NCBI GenBank assembly: GCA_913049615.1
Contig: CAJWZI010000058.1
Span: 1-7,715 of the forward strand
Length of the DNA: 7,715 nt
DNA from: an uncultured Alphaproteobacteria bacterium
Lineage (GTDB): Bacteria; Pseudomonadota; Alphaproteobacteria; GCA-2731375
Direction of reading: 5' to 3'
Each line of letters opens with the position of its first letter. Positions within the stretch are counted from its first letter, which is position 1. The notes below the pieces were generated by a model, which was not told the DNA's origin, did not search any database, and was given only the letters and a program-made list of their open reading frames with translations. The position numbers and the translations under genes were made by a program. Positions 7,478-7,715 of this stretch are shown here, one piece after another.

Positions 7478-7497
7478 AAGATGCCATAAGCAATCTT
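7478..7497. promoter_or_regulatory. Bulged inverted repeat in the divergent intergenic region
   Basis: AAGATGC at 7478-7484 and GCA-A-TCTT at 7490-7497 form a seven-pair inverted repeat around a CATAA loop, with one bulged A at 7493. It lies near the middle of the gap and directly touches a possible -35 hexamer for the Rieske gene. It is a candidate regulator site or small RNA hairpin. There is no U-tract, so it does not look like a terminator. Confidence 0.25.
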
Positions 7498-7525
7498 GCC
7501 ATTGAAGCCCGCTCCACCGTAGGCT
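7496..7525 (+). promoter_or_regulatory. Weak candidate promoter of the Rieske oxygenase gene
   Basis: TTGCCA (7496-7501) resembles a -35 box and is followed after 18 bases by TAGGCT (7520-7525), a poor -10 match. Position and strand suit the Rieske gene starting at 7551. The -10 matches only three of six consensus positions. The true promoter may depend on an activator or lie elsewhere. Confidence 0.2.
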
Positions 7526-7541
7526 GACTGCCACACAGGAT

Positions 7542-7546
7542 GGAGG
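7542..7546 (+). promoter_or_regulatory. Ribosome binding site of the Rieske oxygenase gene
   Basis: GGAGG lies four bases before the ATG at 7551. The sequence is a strong match but the spacing is slightly short. It supports this ATG as the start. Confidence 0.6.
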
Positions 7547-7550
7547 ATAC

Positions 7551-7715
7551 ATGCAGTTTATTCATAATGCCTGGTATGTTGCAGGTTGGGCCTCCGAATT
7601 CGGAGGAGATCTCCGTCGAGTGACTATATTGGCGACGCATTTGGTCATGTACCGCACTTTAGAAGGTGATGTCGTCGCACTGGAAGACCGTTGCCCCCAC
7701 CGCCTTTTACCACTG
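7551..7715 (+). CDS. Rieske [2Fe-2S] non-heme iron oxygenase, alpha subunit (partial, VanA-like)
   Basis: Only the first 55 codons are visible and the gene runs off the right edge. The N-terminus has NAWYVAGW (6-13), typical of vanillate O-demethylase and related N- or O-demethylating oxygenases. It also has ALEDRCPHR (43-51), in which Cys48 and His50 form the first Cys-X-His ligand pair of the Rieske cluster. The second Cys-His pair and the catalytic mononuclear iron domain lie beyond the window. Members of this group remove methyl groups from or hydroxylate aromatic and N-heterocyclic compounds, using electrons from a reductase that is not seen here. The gene diverges from the monooxygenase-dehydrogenase operon, which suggests shared control. 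Its substrate cannot be inferred from this fragment. Confidence 0.88.
   Translation, partial: MQFIHNAWYVAGWASEFGGDLRRVTILATHLVMYRTLEGDVVALEDRCPHRLLPL

Noticed and set aside
7427..7552. Upstream extension of the luciferase-like protein to the ATG at 7552
   Set aside because: The 42 added residues lack family character, and GAGGAG is ideally placed for ATG 7426. The extension would also use the same CATG as the Rieske start.

Overview
The window looks like bacterial chromosomal DNA with moderate GC content and tightly packed catabolic genes. It carries six complete genes and one gene cut by the right edge. The family mix (an Agrobacterium-type D-carbamoylase, ATP-dependent hydantoinase subunits, an Ldh2-family dehydrogenase, a luciferase-like monooxygenase and a VanA-like Rieske oxygenase) fits a metabolically versatile Gram-negative such as a proteobacterium or a similarly equipped uncultured lineage. 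I cannot fix the taxon from sequence alone. No RNA gene, CRISPR array, insertion sequence or phage gene was seen.

Left part, + strand (1-5357). An AT-rich leader with a perfect TATAAT box precedes a four-gene operon. It encodes a nitrilase-superfamily N-carbamoyl-D-amino-acid hydrolase, HyuA, HyuB and a small cupin. Spacing is very tight: 12 bases, then 2 bases, then an ATGA-type stop/start overlap. HyuAB should open a hydantoin-like cyclic ureide with ATP. The carbamoylase, which keeps its Glu-Lys-Cys triad and both carboxylate-binding arginines, should then release the amino acid, CO2 and ammonia. The usual partner of this carbamoylase type is the ATP-independent dihydropyrimidinase-like D-hydantoinase, which is absent here.

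Middle and right part, - strand (5354-7426). A two-gene operon encodes a luciferase-like flavin-dependent monooxygenase and then, 30 bases downstream, an Ldh2-family NAD(P)-dependent 2-hydroxyacid or imine oxidoreductase. The dehydrogenase converges on the cupin gene and the two stop codons overlap by four bases.

Right edge. A 124-base divergent intergenic region with short palindromes separates the monooxygenase from a + strand Rieske-type oxygenase alpha subunit, of which only 55 codons are visible.

My working hypothesis is that the window is part of a catabolic island for an N-heterocycle or modified cyclic ureide. The Rieske and flavin oxygenases would demethylate, hydroxylate or open the starting compound. 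HyuAB and the carbamoylase would then strip the ureide, and the dehydrogenase would process a hydroxyacid or imine product. The family assignments are strong. The joint pathway and the substrate are inference.
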